In this document: piece by piece, positions 9,550-17,959 of the stretch
How the letters are laid out: each line of letters begins with the position of its first letter
Numbering within the stretch: the first letter of the stretch is position 1
NCBI RefSeq assembly: GCF_000739935.1
Contig: NZ_BBJU01000023.1
Coordinates: 62,001-126,000 of the forward strand
Direction: 5' to 3'
Origin: Agrobacterium rubi TR3 = NBRC 13261
GTDB lineage: Bacteria > Pseudomonadota > Alphaproteobacteria > Rhizobiales > Rhizobiaceae
DNA length: 64,000 nt
Notes under the pieces: model-generated
Told to the model about the DNA's origin: nothing
The model's input: the letters and a program-made list of their open reading frames with translations, nothing else
Databases searched by the model: none
Program-made: the position numbers and the translations under genes

Positions 9550-9697
9550 GATACCCTCCCAGGTTGAAATATCGTGAGAAGCTCCTCCATCTCACAATCA
9601 TCGAGCAGGGCGATATTCACGCTAACGCAAACAAAACGTCAAGTAATTTTTTCCTGAAAGTTATTTCACGACCTTTAGCGACACTAGATTCATTGCG

Positions 9698-10603
9698 CTA
9701 TCTATCTGTATTGTCGTTACAAATGTCGAGAATGGCGAGTGCCGTAGCCGTGTCTGTCACGAGCGCGTTGATCATGCCGGACCGAACGGCCCCAACAATG
9801 CCAGCGGCTTTTTCGACGGTAGCTGCAACGCCGATACATAAACCAGCCTTTCGCAATTGATCGACGGAGGCTGCCAGCATCCGCTCCTCTCCGTCCCAAT
9901 GAAGCAACTCTCCGTTAGGACCGACATAGTGCCGGATAACGTCGCCGACAGCTCCACCGATGGCCTGTTCGCTGATCGTTGCAGCACTCGCCTCAGGCGG
10001 ATTGATGGCATGGGGCAGCCCGATGCCGACGATTGCGCAGTCGAGCTCATCCCAAAGCCCAACTGTTTCCTTCACGACCTGATCGCTGAGAAACGCGTCC
10101 CTGAGTTCCACGGACGAAACATAGGGCGCGTGAAGAAAGTGCGCGGTACCGCTGAATTGTTCCGCAGCTTGGCGGACGAACTCGTTGATCTGAAAATGCG
10201 GTGCGGATTGTTGCATGCCGCCGTTCAGCGCCACCGCACGCGCGTCGGGAAGACGTGGCAGGCCCGCCTGAATGACCTCGCGCACTGCCCGGCCCCACCC
10301 GATCCCGATCGTGGCGCCTCTTCCAAGATCTTCGTCTTTCAACAAATTCCCGAGCGGCGTTGCGAGCGCACCCAAAACACCGGTCGACGGGGTATCGATG
10401 ACAGCGGCGCGCTTGAGACCGAGAGCTTCGATCAGGCGATCTCGGACCTCGTCCGGGACAGCTAAGTCCATCACTTCGATTTTGACGATTCCAAGGGCAC
10501 GGGCACGCGTCAGCAAACGCGACACGGTCGCGGTTGAAACACCCAATTTCCGGGCGATTTCCACCTGCGGCATATCGCTCTGGTAGTGAAGCTTGGCAAC
10601 CAT
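9698..10603 (-). CDS. SorC/DeoR-type sugar-responsive regulator
   Basis: About 301 residues from the ATG used here. It has an N-terminal HTH (PQVEIARKLGVSTATVSRLL) and a C-terminal SorC sugar-phosphate-binding domain (GIGWGRAVREVIQ, GIGLP, AINALVTD-like end). The frame stays open upstream of this ATG for about 26 codons without another ATG, and the residues just before it (RATLH) look like part of the first HTH helix. A non-ATG start is therefore possible. It is divergent from the aldolase/kinase genes and adjacent to the importer operon, which it probably controls in response to a phosphorylated intermediate. Confidence 0.88.
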   Translation of the reverse strand: MVAKLHYQSDMPQVEIARKLGVSTATVSRLLTRARALGIVKIEVMDLAVPDEVRDRLIEALGLKRAAVIDTPSTGVLGALATPLGNLLKDEDLGRGATIGIGWGRAVREVIQAGLPRLPDARAVALNGGMQQSAPHFQINEFVRQAAEQFSGTAHFLHAPYVSSVELRDAFLSDQVVKETVGLWDELDCAIVGIGLPHAINPPEASAATISEQAIGGAVGDVIRHYVGPNGELLHWDGEERMLAASVDQLRKAGLCIGVAATVEKAAGIVGAVRSGMINALVTDTATALAILDICNDNTDR

Positions 10604-10669
10604 ATGAAGGGTTGCACGGGACGCAGTGTCCTGTGAAGTTTGCGGAAGCAGCTTGCAATTCCTTTCTGC

Positions 10670-10684
10670 AACGTGTTACACGTT
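10670..10684. promoter_or_regulatory. 15-bp palindrome in the sorC/aldolase divergent region
   Basis: AACGTGT-T-ACACGTT is a perfect 7-1-7 inverted repeat. A second GTTACAC copy lies at 10692-10698, 17 bp after the one inside the palindrome (10675-10681). Its position between divergent genes makes it the best candidate operator for the SorC-type regulator. This is an inference from position and symmetry only. Confidence 0.5.
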
Positions 10685-10827
10685 ACTCAAAGTTACACTG
10701 AACAGGTTTACAATTCAATCCACGGATCGAGCCCGCAAATGAGCAGGTGCCGAAATGCAGACCTGTGGCCTCTTGTGACCTGAAGCTCGCCATAAAGCCA
10801 GAAAAACTAAGGAAATGGAGGAAGAGT

Positions 10828-11739
10828 ATGAAAGCGATGACGACCGCGGAGCGCCGTGCTTACCATCAGATTTGTGACGCCAGCGGCTCGATGATGGTGA
10901 TTGCCTGTGACCAGAGAGGCGGCATGCGATCCGTGCTCGCCGCCACGCCCGAGGAACAAGCGAAGATCAGCAACGCTGTCCTCGGCGACACGAAAGGAGA
11001 CATCACCCGCTATCTCGCCTCCAAGGCAGGCTGCGTGCTGGTCGATCCGATTTGCGCCGTTCCAGGGTTGATCGACAACGACATCTTGCCACGCGATACA
11101 GCACTTCTGATCGGCATTGACGCATCGGGCTGGGACACGTCGCCTGAAGGCTACCGCATTTCGAAGATGGTCGATGGCATCGATGCCCGCAAAGTCAGGG
11201 AACTCGGCGCCACCGGCGGCAAGATCATGGTGTATCTGCGTATGGATACGCCCGCGGCAAATGTTCAGAATCTTGAGACGCTCAAAGCCAGTATCGAAGA
11301 TTTCGCGCGCGAAGATGCTCTTCTCGTCGTCGAGTTCCTGACCTACCAATTGGAAGGCGAGAGCAAGGAAGACTATCAGTCCAAGATTCCATCCCTGATC
11401 GTTGAGGGGTCGCGCGCCTGCCTAGACCTCGGCGCCAAGGTTTTGAAGATCCCGTATCCAGGCTCTGAACAGGCATGCGCCGACGTCACCGCAATTGCAG
11501 GCGACGTACCATGGGCCGTGCTTTCGGCGGGTGTCGACCACCAGACGTTTCTTCCCCAGGTCGAGGCTGCAATGAAGAATGGCGCTTCTGGTGTCATTGC
11601 CGGACGGTCGCTTTGGAAAGACTGTATTTCGCTTGATCGCGCTGTTTCGAAGGAAAAACTTTCAACGATTGCTGTCTCCCGCCTCAAGGATATTCAGACT
11701 ATCATTCGACGTTATCGCGGCTCACAGGCCGCAGCCTGA
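10828..11739 (+). CDS. LacD-like class I aldolase (tagatose-1,6-bisphosphate aldolase family)
   Basis: About 303 residues from the ATG preceded by GGAGGAAG (10816-10823); the frame is open further upstream but without a site. The sequence matches the LacD/YihT family: VIACDQRGG near residue 24, GIDASGWDT near 97, a VVEFLTY strand and the likely Schiff-base lysine K207 in KVLKIPYP. Family members cleave tagatose-1,6-bisphosphate or 6-deoxy-6-sulfofructose-1-phosphate to two C3 units. The neighbours (polyol dehydrogenase, sugar importer, double kinase) fit a ketohexose-bisphosphate route. The exact substrate is unknown. Confidence 0.85.
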   Translation: MKAMTTAERRAYHQICDASGSMMVIACDQRGGMRSVLAATPEEQAKISNAVLGDTKGDITRYLASKAGCVLVDPICAVPGLIDNDILPRDTALLIGIDASGWDTSPEGYRISKMVDGIDARKVRELGATGGKIMVYLRMDTPAANVQNLETLKASIEDFAREDALLVVEFLTYQLEGESKEDYQSKIPSLIVEGSRACLDLGAKVLKIPYPGSEQACADVTAIAGDVPWAVLSAGVDHQTFLPQVEAAMKNGASGVIAGRSLWKDCISLDRAVSKEKLSTIAVSRLKDIQTIIRRYRGSQAAA

Positions 11740-11750
11740 GGGTTGCAAAG

Positions 11751-13190
11751 ATGTCACCTGAAGATTTTGCGATCGGCATCGACGTCGGCGGCACGAACAT
11801 GCGGGCGGCACAGATTTCCCCAACCGGGGAAATCCTCAGGAAACAGTCTATCGCCGGCAGTCGCGATCCGGCGGTCGCTCTTGCCCTTATCGATGACCTC
11901 GTGAGAGAGATGGGCGTCGACAATGCCAAGGCAATCGGTATCGGCATTCCTGGACGTGTTGACGGGCGAACCGGTGAAGTCTTTTCCGGTGGCTTCCTCG
12001 ATCTGTCAGGCATCGATTTAAAAGGCAGGTTTGAGAAGACGTTCGCGCGTCCCACTGTGGTCGCCAATGACTGCAGCATGGCTCTCATCGGTGAATCACG
12101 GCGCGGCGCGGCAAAAGGCCTTCGCAACGCGGTGATGATGACGATTGGAACCGGCATCGGTGGCGCCATTATCGAAAGCGGCGCGATCGTCAATGGCAAA
12201 GGAAGTGCGGGCCAGCTCGGCCATCTCGTCGTGAACATTGATGGGCGTCCCTGTCTCTGCGGGCAGCGCGGTTGCATTGAAACAGAATCCTCCGGCACTT
12301 CACTTAGGCGGCATCTCGATGAGGCCGGGTACGGGCCGGATATTCGTTTCGAGCACGTTGCGATACAAGCTGAAGCTGGCGACACCACAGCTTTAGGTGT
12401 GATGCGGGCCTGGTGCGGCCCCCTCCGCGCTGCAATCAACACGCTTTCCGCAGCGTTCGATCCGGATGTTGTCATTCTTGGCGGGGGAATGGGTCAGGCA
12501 GCGATGCACGCCTTGAGCTTTCTGCCTCCCCTCAAGACCTGGTACGGCGTCGAGGTACGCCTTGCGCAACTGGGCGACGATGCGGGCGTCATCGGCTCTG
12601 GCCTCGCTGCACTCGATCTGGTGCCGCGTGCCAACCGTGAGGCCGGAAGACGTCTCGTCATGGTCAACGGCGTTCCTGCGTCTGGAAAAAGCGCCATCGC
12701 GCATGCGCTGTGCGAAACGACAGGCTGGCCAGTTCTGACGCTCGATACCGTGAAAAACCCGTTTCTTGAACTAATTGAAGATGTCGATCGAACGTTCAAC
12801 CGAATTCTGGGTCGCGCCAGTTACAAGTCGATTTTTTCGATCATCAAAGAATCAGCGCCAGGCTCGACATTCGTCGTTGATGCATGGTTCGGCTTCCAAC
12901 CCATTGAGGTCCTACGCTCTCACATCGCCATGGCGGGCATCACTGAAATCGCGGAAATCTGGTGCCACGCTCCACCTGATGTTATCGGCGAGCGCTATGG
13001 CCAACGAAGCGTTGGACGGCTGCCCGGACATCCGGGGCTGGCCTATGTGCCAGAACTCATCGAACTTGCGCGCAATGCGCAGCCATGTCGTATTGGACCC
13101 GTTCTGGAAGTTAAAACGACCGAGCCCGTAGATGTCGCAGAGATTGGAGCTTGGACCATAAACAGTTTCAACCAACAACTGGGCGCGTGA
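11751..13190 (+). CDS. Fused ROK sugar kinase and P-loop (AAA_33/shikimate-kinase-like) kinase
   Basis: A 479-residue two-domain protein. Residues 1-295 form a ROK kinase: phosphate loop DVGGTNMRAA, GTGIGGAII, and the zinc-binding block with CLCGQRGCIE (168-177) after GQLGH. Residues 300-479 are a separate P-loop domain with Walker A GVPASGKS (307-314), LDTVKNP and a Walker-B-like VVDAWFG strand, resembling AAA_33/chloramphenicol-phosphotransferase-like kinases. It starts 11 bp after the aldolase stop with an aldolase-linked operon layout. I infer that one polypeptide could add two phosphates to a ketose ahead of the aldolase. The second domain's substrate is not known. Confidence 0.85.
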   Translation: MSPEDFAIGIDVGGTNMRAAQISPTGEILRKQSIAGSRDPAVALALIDDLVREMGVDNAKAIGIGIPGRVDGRTGEVFSGGFLDLSGIDLKGRFEKTFARPTVVANDCSMALIGESRRGAAKGLRNAVMMTIGTGIGGAIIESGAIVNGKGSAGQLGHLVVNIDGRPCLCGQRGCIETESSGTSLRRHLDEAGYGPDIRFEHVAIQAEAGDTTALGVMRAWCGPLRAAINTLSAAFDPDVVILGGGMGQAAMHALSFLPPLKTWYGVEVRLAQLGDDAGVIGSGLAALDLVPRANREAGRRLVMVNGVPASGKSAIAHALCETTGWPVLTLDTVKNPFLELIEDVDRTFNRILGRASYKSIFSIIKESAPGSTFVVDAWFGFQPIEVLRSHIAMAGITEIAEIWCHAPPDVIGERYGQRSVGRLPGHPGLAYVPELIELARNAQPCRIGPVLEVKTTEPVDVAEIGAWTINSFNQQLGA

Positions 13191-13372
13191 GACACAATTT
13201 CAATTTACAGTATATTCAAGCCCACGGGCCTCTTCTGCAACAGACCAAGATATTCAAGGAGAATTTATCGACGAGGGAACAAAGCAGTCTGGAGATTGTT
13301 GTATATCCGCTACCAGAAATTGCTTATATCCGGTGTCAAATGGGTTCAAACTCTTCCACCTGCCTGCCAACA

Positions 13373-13603
13373 ATGCTGTCATCCGATGATCTCGAAGAGA
13401 TCAATCGGTTCCATGTTGCGTGGTGCGAAGAAAATAATGTAGAGAAAACCGATCCCAGGGCCATCGAAGTGGCGTCGGCGTTGATTAGTTGGTACTCTAC
13501 AAGTCCCGCTTACCGACAACGCGCAAAACTGGACCACCCTCCTGAATTGCCGAACTCTCAACATATTGAGACACTTCTCGAGCGCCTCAGAGAAACGCGC
13601 TGA
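13373..13603 (+). CDS. Small hypothetical protein
   Basis: A 76-residue acidic, helical protein (starts MLSSDDLEEINRFH, ends ERLRETR) that looks like a small rhizobial family of uncharacterised proteins. The frame is open further upstream (ATG at 13340 and back into the kinase gene), but the upstream translation is not protein-like and no ribosome-binding site is obvious, so the start is uncertain. It has no signal peptide or membrane segment. It lies 182 bp after the kinase gene and convergent with the gntR-type gene. No function can be assigned. Confidence 0.5.
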   Translation: MLSSDDLEEINRFHVAWCEENNVEKTDPRAIEVASALISWYSTSPAYRQRAKLDHPPELPNSQHIETLLERLRETR

Positions 13604-13758
13604 ACGTTTTCCAACTTACGTATCATCTTGGCGCGTTTTTACTTGACGGCGCTATCCGCCAGGCGACGTGCAAATGGATTTTATATTGAGTTCAGTGAAG
13701 TGCGAATTTACTCCTCAGCTGCACTCTCCCCAACTCAAAGCCGACCAATGCAAAACGC

Positions 13759-14424
13759 TCAGTGAGCGAAGACCGCGCTTGCATCGCTGACGATCTCCAC
13801 GTGGTGATAGGCCGCTTCGCCTGCTTTCACGCTATCGGCCTGAAGGATTGCAGCGACGATTGTCTCATGTTCCTCAAAGGACTTGGCAAGGCGACTTGGC
13901 AGGCGAAACTGCGCCCGACGGAACGGCGCAAGGCGAGCACGGGTTTGCATGACCATCTCTGCAATGTGATCATTATGGGCACCGCGATAGAGGCGGTTGT
14001 GGAATTCGGTGTTGTAAGCCGCATAGTCCTCATCGGCTTCAGCCGAGACGAGCCCCTTCGACTGGCGATGCTCGGCTTCCAATGCGTGCCGCTCTTCAGG
14101 CGTCATCCGCTCAGCACAAAGCCGGGCACAGATGGCCTCCAGTTCGGCCATCGCCTCGAACATGGAATGAAGATAGACGCCGGTGACCGTGGTGACCACC
14201 GCGCTGCGGTTCGGCTCGCGTTCCACCAGACCCATGGCGCCCAGTTCTCTCAAGGCTTCCCGCACCGGTGTTCTTGAGACTTCAAAACGTGCTGCCAGCG
14301 AGCCCTCATCCAGTTTTGTTCCGGGCTGCATCTTGCCGGTGACGATCATATCGGCAATCGAGCGCGTCATCTGCTCGACGGTTGTTCCGGTCCGAATGAC
14401 CTCTTTACGTCTAACCTGTTTCAC
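13759..14424 (-). CDS. GntR-family regulator, FCD (FadR-like) subfamily
   Basis: A 221-residue regulator starting at GTG, with AGGCGAG upstream. The N-terminal winged helix has the GntR pattern TKLDEGSLAARFEVSRTPVREALREL, followed by an all-helical FCD domain with the usual acidic and histidine metal or ligand positions (EFHNRLYRGAHN, HVEIV). It is divergent from the BMP transporter/cyanurate operon across a 316-bp region and is its likely controller. The ligand might be cyanurate, a ureide or a downstream product. Confidence 0.9.
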   Translation of the reverse strand: MKQVRRKEVIRTGTTVEQMTRSIADMIVTGKMQPGTKLDEGSLAARFEVSRTPVREALRELGAMGLVEREPNRSAVVTTVTGVYLHSMFEAMAELEAICARLCAERMTPEERHALEAEHRQSKGLVSAEADEDYAAYNTEFHNRLYRGAHNDHIAEMVMQTRARLAPFRRAQFRLPSRLAKSFEEHETIVAAILQADSVKAGEAAYHHVEIVSDASAVFAH

Positions 14425-14740
14425 GACACTCGCCTGCTTTCCCTCATTACATACAGATGACGCCCGCTAAATGCGATGTCAAATTCACAGCTGATGTCAC
14501 CCAGGTTAAGCACAAAATCGAGCCACTTGGGTGACATGTTCGTTCGAAGGTCATGGAGCGTGCATGGCCTCTGAAACGCTCATTTATTCATCTCTGACAG
14601 TGATTAATCTGTATGCACTTTTCAAATTAGCGGCAATCCGCAGAATTTTATCCATGAAATTCAGCAGTTTGGATTCTGGCACGCACATTGCATGCACTTT
14701 TATGCGTGTCCAATTGCCGTTAGCCCCAGGGAGTATCTCG
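14425..14740. promoter_or_regulatory. Divergent control region of the cyanurate/ureide operon
   Basis: 316 bp with no supported gene. It holds a perfect 10-bp inverted repeat (ATGTCACCCA at 14494-14503 and TGGGTGACAT at 14528-14537, arms 34 bp apart start to start) and a 10-bp direct repeat ATGCACTTTT (14613-14622 and 14692-14701). The second copy of the direct repeat is 39 bp before the BMP gene start. These are candidate regulator sites or promoter-linked elements. An open frame runs through the right half but lacks a ribosome-binding site and protein-like character. Confidence 0.5.
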
Positions 14741-15868
14741 ATGACCAAATTCCTGCATCTCAATCGCCGCCATTTTCTCCAGACCTCGGTTGCTGGCGCT
14801 GTCGCCGGGTTGGCTCCGGGCTTTCTCGGCGCCACCGCCTCTGCGCAAACCGAATTGACGGTGGGCTTTATTTATGTCGGCCCCAAGGACGACTATGGTT
14901 ATAACCAGGCGCATGCAGAAGGCGCTGCCGTCATCAAGGCGATGACCGGCATTACGCTTGTGGAGGAGGAAAATGTTCCCGAGACCGTCGATGTCCAGAA
15001 GACCATGGAATCGATGATCAACCTCGACGGCGCCACGCTTCTCTTCCCGACATCGTTTGGTTATTTCGACCCACACATGCTGGCCATGGCCGCCAAATAT
15101 CCAGACGTGCAGTTCCGCCACTGCGGTGGTCTGTGGCAGGAGGGCAAGCACCCGAAGAACACAGGCTCCTATTTTGGCTATATCAGCCAAGGCCAGTATC
15201 TGAACGGTATTGCGGCTGGCCATGCCACCAAGAGCAAGAAGATCGGTTTCGTCGCCGCCAAGCCAATTCCGCAGGTGGTGCAGAACATAAACTCCTTCCT
15301 TCTGGGCGCCCGTTCCGTCGATCCAGCCATCACGTGCCAGGTAATTTTCACCGGCGAATGGTCGCTTGCCGTCAAGGAAGCGGAAGCCACCAACGCTCTG
15401 GTCGATCAGGGCGCCGATGTCGTGACCTGCCATGTCGATAGCCCGAAGGTCGTCGTGGAGACGGCGGCTGGACGCGGTGCCTTCGTCTGCGGCTATCACG
15501 CCAACCAGAGCCCCCTCGCCCCGGAAAAATACCTGACGGGCGCAGAATGGGACTGGGGCAATGTCTACAGCAAGTTCATCAAACAGGCGCAGGCCGGTGA
15601 ACCCCTCGGCAATTTCGTACGTGGCGGCCTGAAGGACGGCTTCGTGAAGATGAGCCCACTTGGCCCCGGCGTGTCGGAAAAAGCACGGACTCAATTTGAA
15701 GCGACGCTCGCCGAGATCAAGACTGGCAAGTTCTCCGTCTTCAAGGGTCCGCTGAAGGACAACAAGGGCAACGAAGTCGTCGGCGCCGGAAAGGCCTTTG
15801 CGGAAGATGCAATCGAACTGGAAAGCATGGCCTATCTGGTGGAAGGCGTTATCGGCTCCACCTCCTGA
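14741..15868 (+). CDS. BMP/PnrA-family substrate-binding protein, Tat-exported
   Basis: A 375-residue binding protein. The start at MTKFLHLNRRHFLQTS is preceded by CCAGGGAG; a longer frame upstream is unlikely. The leader carries a twin-arginine motif (RRHFLQ) with cleavage near ASA|QT and no lipobox cysteine, although many BMP proteins are lipoproteins. The body (VGFIYVGPKDDYGYNQAHAEG, GSYFGYISQGQYLNGIAAG, VTCHVDSP) is the BMP fold, which generally binds nucleosides or heterocycles. As the first gene of the operon encoding cyanuric acid, biuret and allophanate hydrolases, it is a candidate cyanurate or ureide receptor. Confidence 0.9.
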   Translation: MTKFLHLNRRHFLQTSVAGAVAGLAPGFLGATASAQTELTVGFIYVGPKDDYGYNQAHAEGAAVIKAMTGITLVEEENVPETVDVQKTMESMINLDGATLLFPTSFGYFDPHMLAMAAKYPDVQFRHCGGLWQEGKHPKNTGSYFGYISQGQYLNGIAAGHATKSKKIGFVAAKPIPQVVQNINSFLLGARSVDPAITCQVIFTGEWSLAVKEAEATNALVDQGADVVTCHVDSPKVVVETAAGRGAFVCGYHANQSPLAPEKYLTGAEWDWGNVYSKFIKQAQAGEPLGNFVRGGLKDGFVKMSPLGPGVSEKARTQFEATLAEIKTGKFSVFKGPLKDNKGNEVVGAGKAFAEDAIELESMAYLVEGVIGSTS

Positions 15869-15889
15869 TTGGCAAGCGGGGAAAGCACC

Positions 15890-17017
15890 ATGACCTTAGA
15901 GGCGAACCATCGCGCCTTGTCCATTACGCCCGAACATCCCTCCGCGCCGCGGCCGCTTCTCGCCTGGTTGGCGCGACGGGCCGAGCCCGTAGCGATTACC
16001 GTGGGCGCGGTTGTCGCCGGGTTGGCGCTTTTCTCGCTTTTCATTCTTGCGGTCGGCAAATCGCCGCTGATGCTCTTTCAGCTGATGTACACCGGCGGTT
16101 TCGGCAGCTGGTTTTCGGTGCAGAACAGCCTCAGTCGCGCCGCTCCGCTGCTTTTGACGGCGCTCTGCGTGGCGTTGCCCGCGCGGCTGGGGCTGACGAT
16201 CATCGGTGGTGAAGGTGCCGTCGTTCTCGGCGGCGTCGCTGCCGCTGCTGCGGCCCTGCCTCTGGTGGGTGCGGCACCGCCGGTCGTGGTGCTCGTCGTC
16301 ATGGCGACTGCGGCCATGATCATGGGTGGCGTGTGGATCGGCTTCGCTGGCTTTCTCCGTCACTACCGGGGCGTCAACGAGACGATTTCGTCGCTGCTTT
16401 TGGCCTATATCGCCATTGCTTTGATGAACCAGCTTGTCGAAGGGCCATTGCGCGATCCGGCAAGCCTCAACAAGCCGTCGACCGCGCCTCTACCTGCCGA
16501 TTATATGATGGGACACATGCCCGGCATGGATGTTCACTGGGGGCTCGTCATCGGCGTCGTCGCCTGCTTCGTCTCGTGGGTTCTGATCGAAGTCACAAGC
16601 ATCGGCTTTGCGGCCCGTATCGCCGGGGGCAATGTGCGGGCTGCGCAAATTCAGGGGCTTCCGGTTGGCAAACTGATCGTCGGCTTCACGGCTGTTGCAG
16701 GCTCTTTCGCAGGCCTTGCAGGCATGATCGAGGTGGCTGCTGTTCAAGGCAGTGCCAATGCCACGATCGCAGCTGGTTATGGCTACACGGGCATTCTCGT
16801 TGCCTTCCTTGCTCGCCATAATCCATTGGCCATCATACCCGTCGCGATCCTGCTGGGCGGCATCGATGCCTCCGGCGGCTTGATCCAGCGACGCATGGGG
16901 CTGCCGGACGCGACGGTCCTCGTGCTGCAGGGGACGCTCTTCGTCGTCATCCTGTTTTGCGAGATGTTTTACGGCCGTTTCAAGGTCTTCAATCCCGATC
17001 TGTGGAAAAGGAGCTGA
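15890..17017 (+). CDS. ABC importer permease of BMP/nucleoside type (YufP-like)
   Basis: About 375 residues starting at the ATG after GGGGAAAG; the in-frame TTG right after the previous stop is less likely. A short cytoplasmic tail is followed by eight to ten hydrophobic spans, with the BPD_transp_2 features of this class (IIGGEGAVVLGGVAAAA, RHYRGVNETISSLLLAYI, GGNVRAAQIQGLPVGK). It pairs with the next gene. The ATPase of the system is encoded further down the operon at 20745, after three hydrolase genes. Confidence 0.9.
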   Translation: MTLEANHRALSITPEHPSAPRPLLAWLARRAEPVAITVGAVVAGLALFSLFILAVGKSPLMLFQLMYTGGFGSWFSVQNSLSRAAPLLLTALCVALPARLGLTIIGGEGAVVLGGVAAAAAALPLVGAAPPVVVLVVMATAAMIMGGVWIGFAGFLRHYRGVNETISSLLLAYIAIALMNQLVEGPLRDPASLNKPSTAPLPADYMMGHMPGMDVHWGLVIGVVACFVSWVLIEVTSIGFAARIAGGNVRAAQIQGLPVGKLIVGFTAVAGSFAGLAGMIEVAAVQGSANATIAAGYGYTGILVAFLARHNPLAIIPVAILLGGIDASGGLIQRRMGLPDATVLVLQGTLFVVILFCEMFYGRFKVFNPDLWKRS

Positions 17018-17019
17018 CG

Positions 17020-17946
17020 ATGGACGAAACAGGTATCGGCATATGGGGTGTGCCCCTGGCGATCCTCGCGGGCGCGATCCGCGTCTCGACGCCCTTCATC
17101 TTCGTCAGCCTTGGCGAAACGATCACCGAACGTTCTGGCCGCATCAATCTGGGGCTGGAAGGCACGCTCGTCTTCAGCGCGATGACCGCCTATGGCGTTG
17201 CTGTCATGACAGGCTCTGCATGGCTCGGCGTTCTCGCCGCCATGGCCGCCGGTGCGCTGTTCGGGCTGCTGCACGGCTGGATCTGCAAATTTCCGAAGGT
17301 CAACGATATCGCCATCGGCATCGCGATGATGCAGTTCGGGCTGGGGCTGGCGTTCTTTCTGGGCAAATCCTTCATCCAACCGGTCGCGCCAAAGCTGCCA
17401 TCAATCCCGCTGGGCGGCTGGTCATCGCTGGGTCAAGTGCAGGCAGCGCTCAACATCAATGTCCTGTTCTTCATCGGCGCGGCTCTTGCCCTGTTTCTCC
17501 ACTGGGCCTTCAAGAACACGAAGACCGGCCTGATCCTGCGCGTTGTCGGCGATAGTACCGATGCCGCCCGCGCCATGGGCATCAACCCGGATCGTGTTCG
17601 ACTGCTAGCGACTGCATCCGGTGGCGCCCTGGCGGCCATCGGCGGTGCTTATCTCTCGCTGTTTTATCCAGGCTCATGGAACGAAGGCATTTCGTCTGGT
17701 CAGGGCCTCATGGCCGTCGCGCTGGTGATCTTCGCGCGCTGGAATCCCATCGGCTGCTTCCTTGCCTCCCTGCTCTTTGGCGGTGCGGGTGCATTAGGCC
17801 CGGCGCTGCAATCGGTGGGTGTCACCCAAGGTTACTATCTGTTTTACGCCGCACCTTACGTGCTGACGCTCGTCATTCTGATCGTCACATCCTCGCCTCT
17901 GCGGTCCATGGCCGGTGCGCCGGGCGCGTTATCGCTGACAAAATGA
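17020..17946 (+). CDS. ABC importer permease of BMP/nucleoside type (YufQ-like)
   Basis: About 308 residues; the ATG at 17020 follows AAAAGGAGC and comes 2 bp after the upstream stop. It has about eight membrane spans with the family block ITERSGRINLGLEGTLVFSAM and KVNDIAIGIAMMQFGLGLAFFLG. It forms the second half of the transmembrane channel. Twelve bases separate it from the formamidase-like gene. Confidence 0.91.
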   Translation: MDETGIGIWGVPLAILAGAIRVSTPFIFVSLGETITERSGRINLGLEGTLVFSAMTAYGVAVMTGSAWLGVLAAMAAGALFGLLHGWICKFPKVNDIAIGIAMMQFGLGLAFFLGKSFIQPVAPKLPSIPLGGWSSLGQVQAALNINVLFFIGAALALFLHWAFKNTKTGLILRVVGDSTDAARAMGINPDRVRLLATASGGALAAIGGAYLSLFYPGSWNEGISSGQGLMAVALVIFARWNPIGCFLASLLFGGAGALGPALQSVGVTQGYYLFYAAPYVLTLVILIVTSSPLRSMAGAPGALSLTK

Positions 17947-17959
17947 AAGGAACACGATC

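Noticed and set aside
13151..13372. Long N-terminal extension of the small hypothetical gene
   Set aside because: It overlaps the end of the kinase gene and its translation is not protein-like; a start at 13340 or 13373 is more likely.
14531..14740. N-terminal extension of the BMP binding protein
   Set aside because: It would put about 70 residues before a clear Tat leader and has no ribosome-binding site; the start at 14741 was chosen instead.
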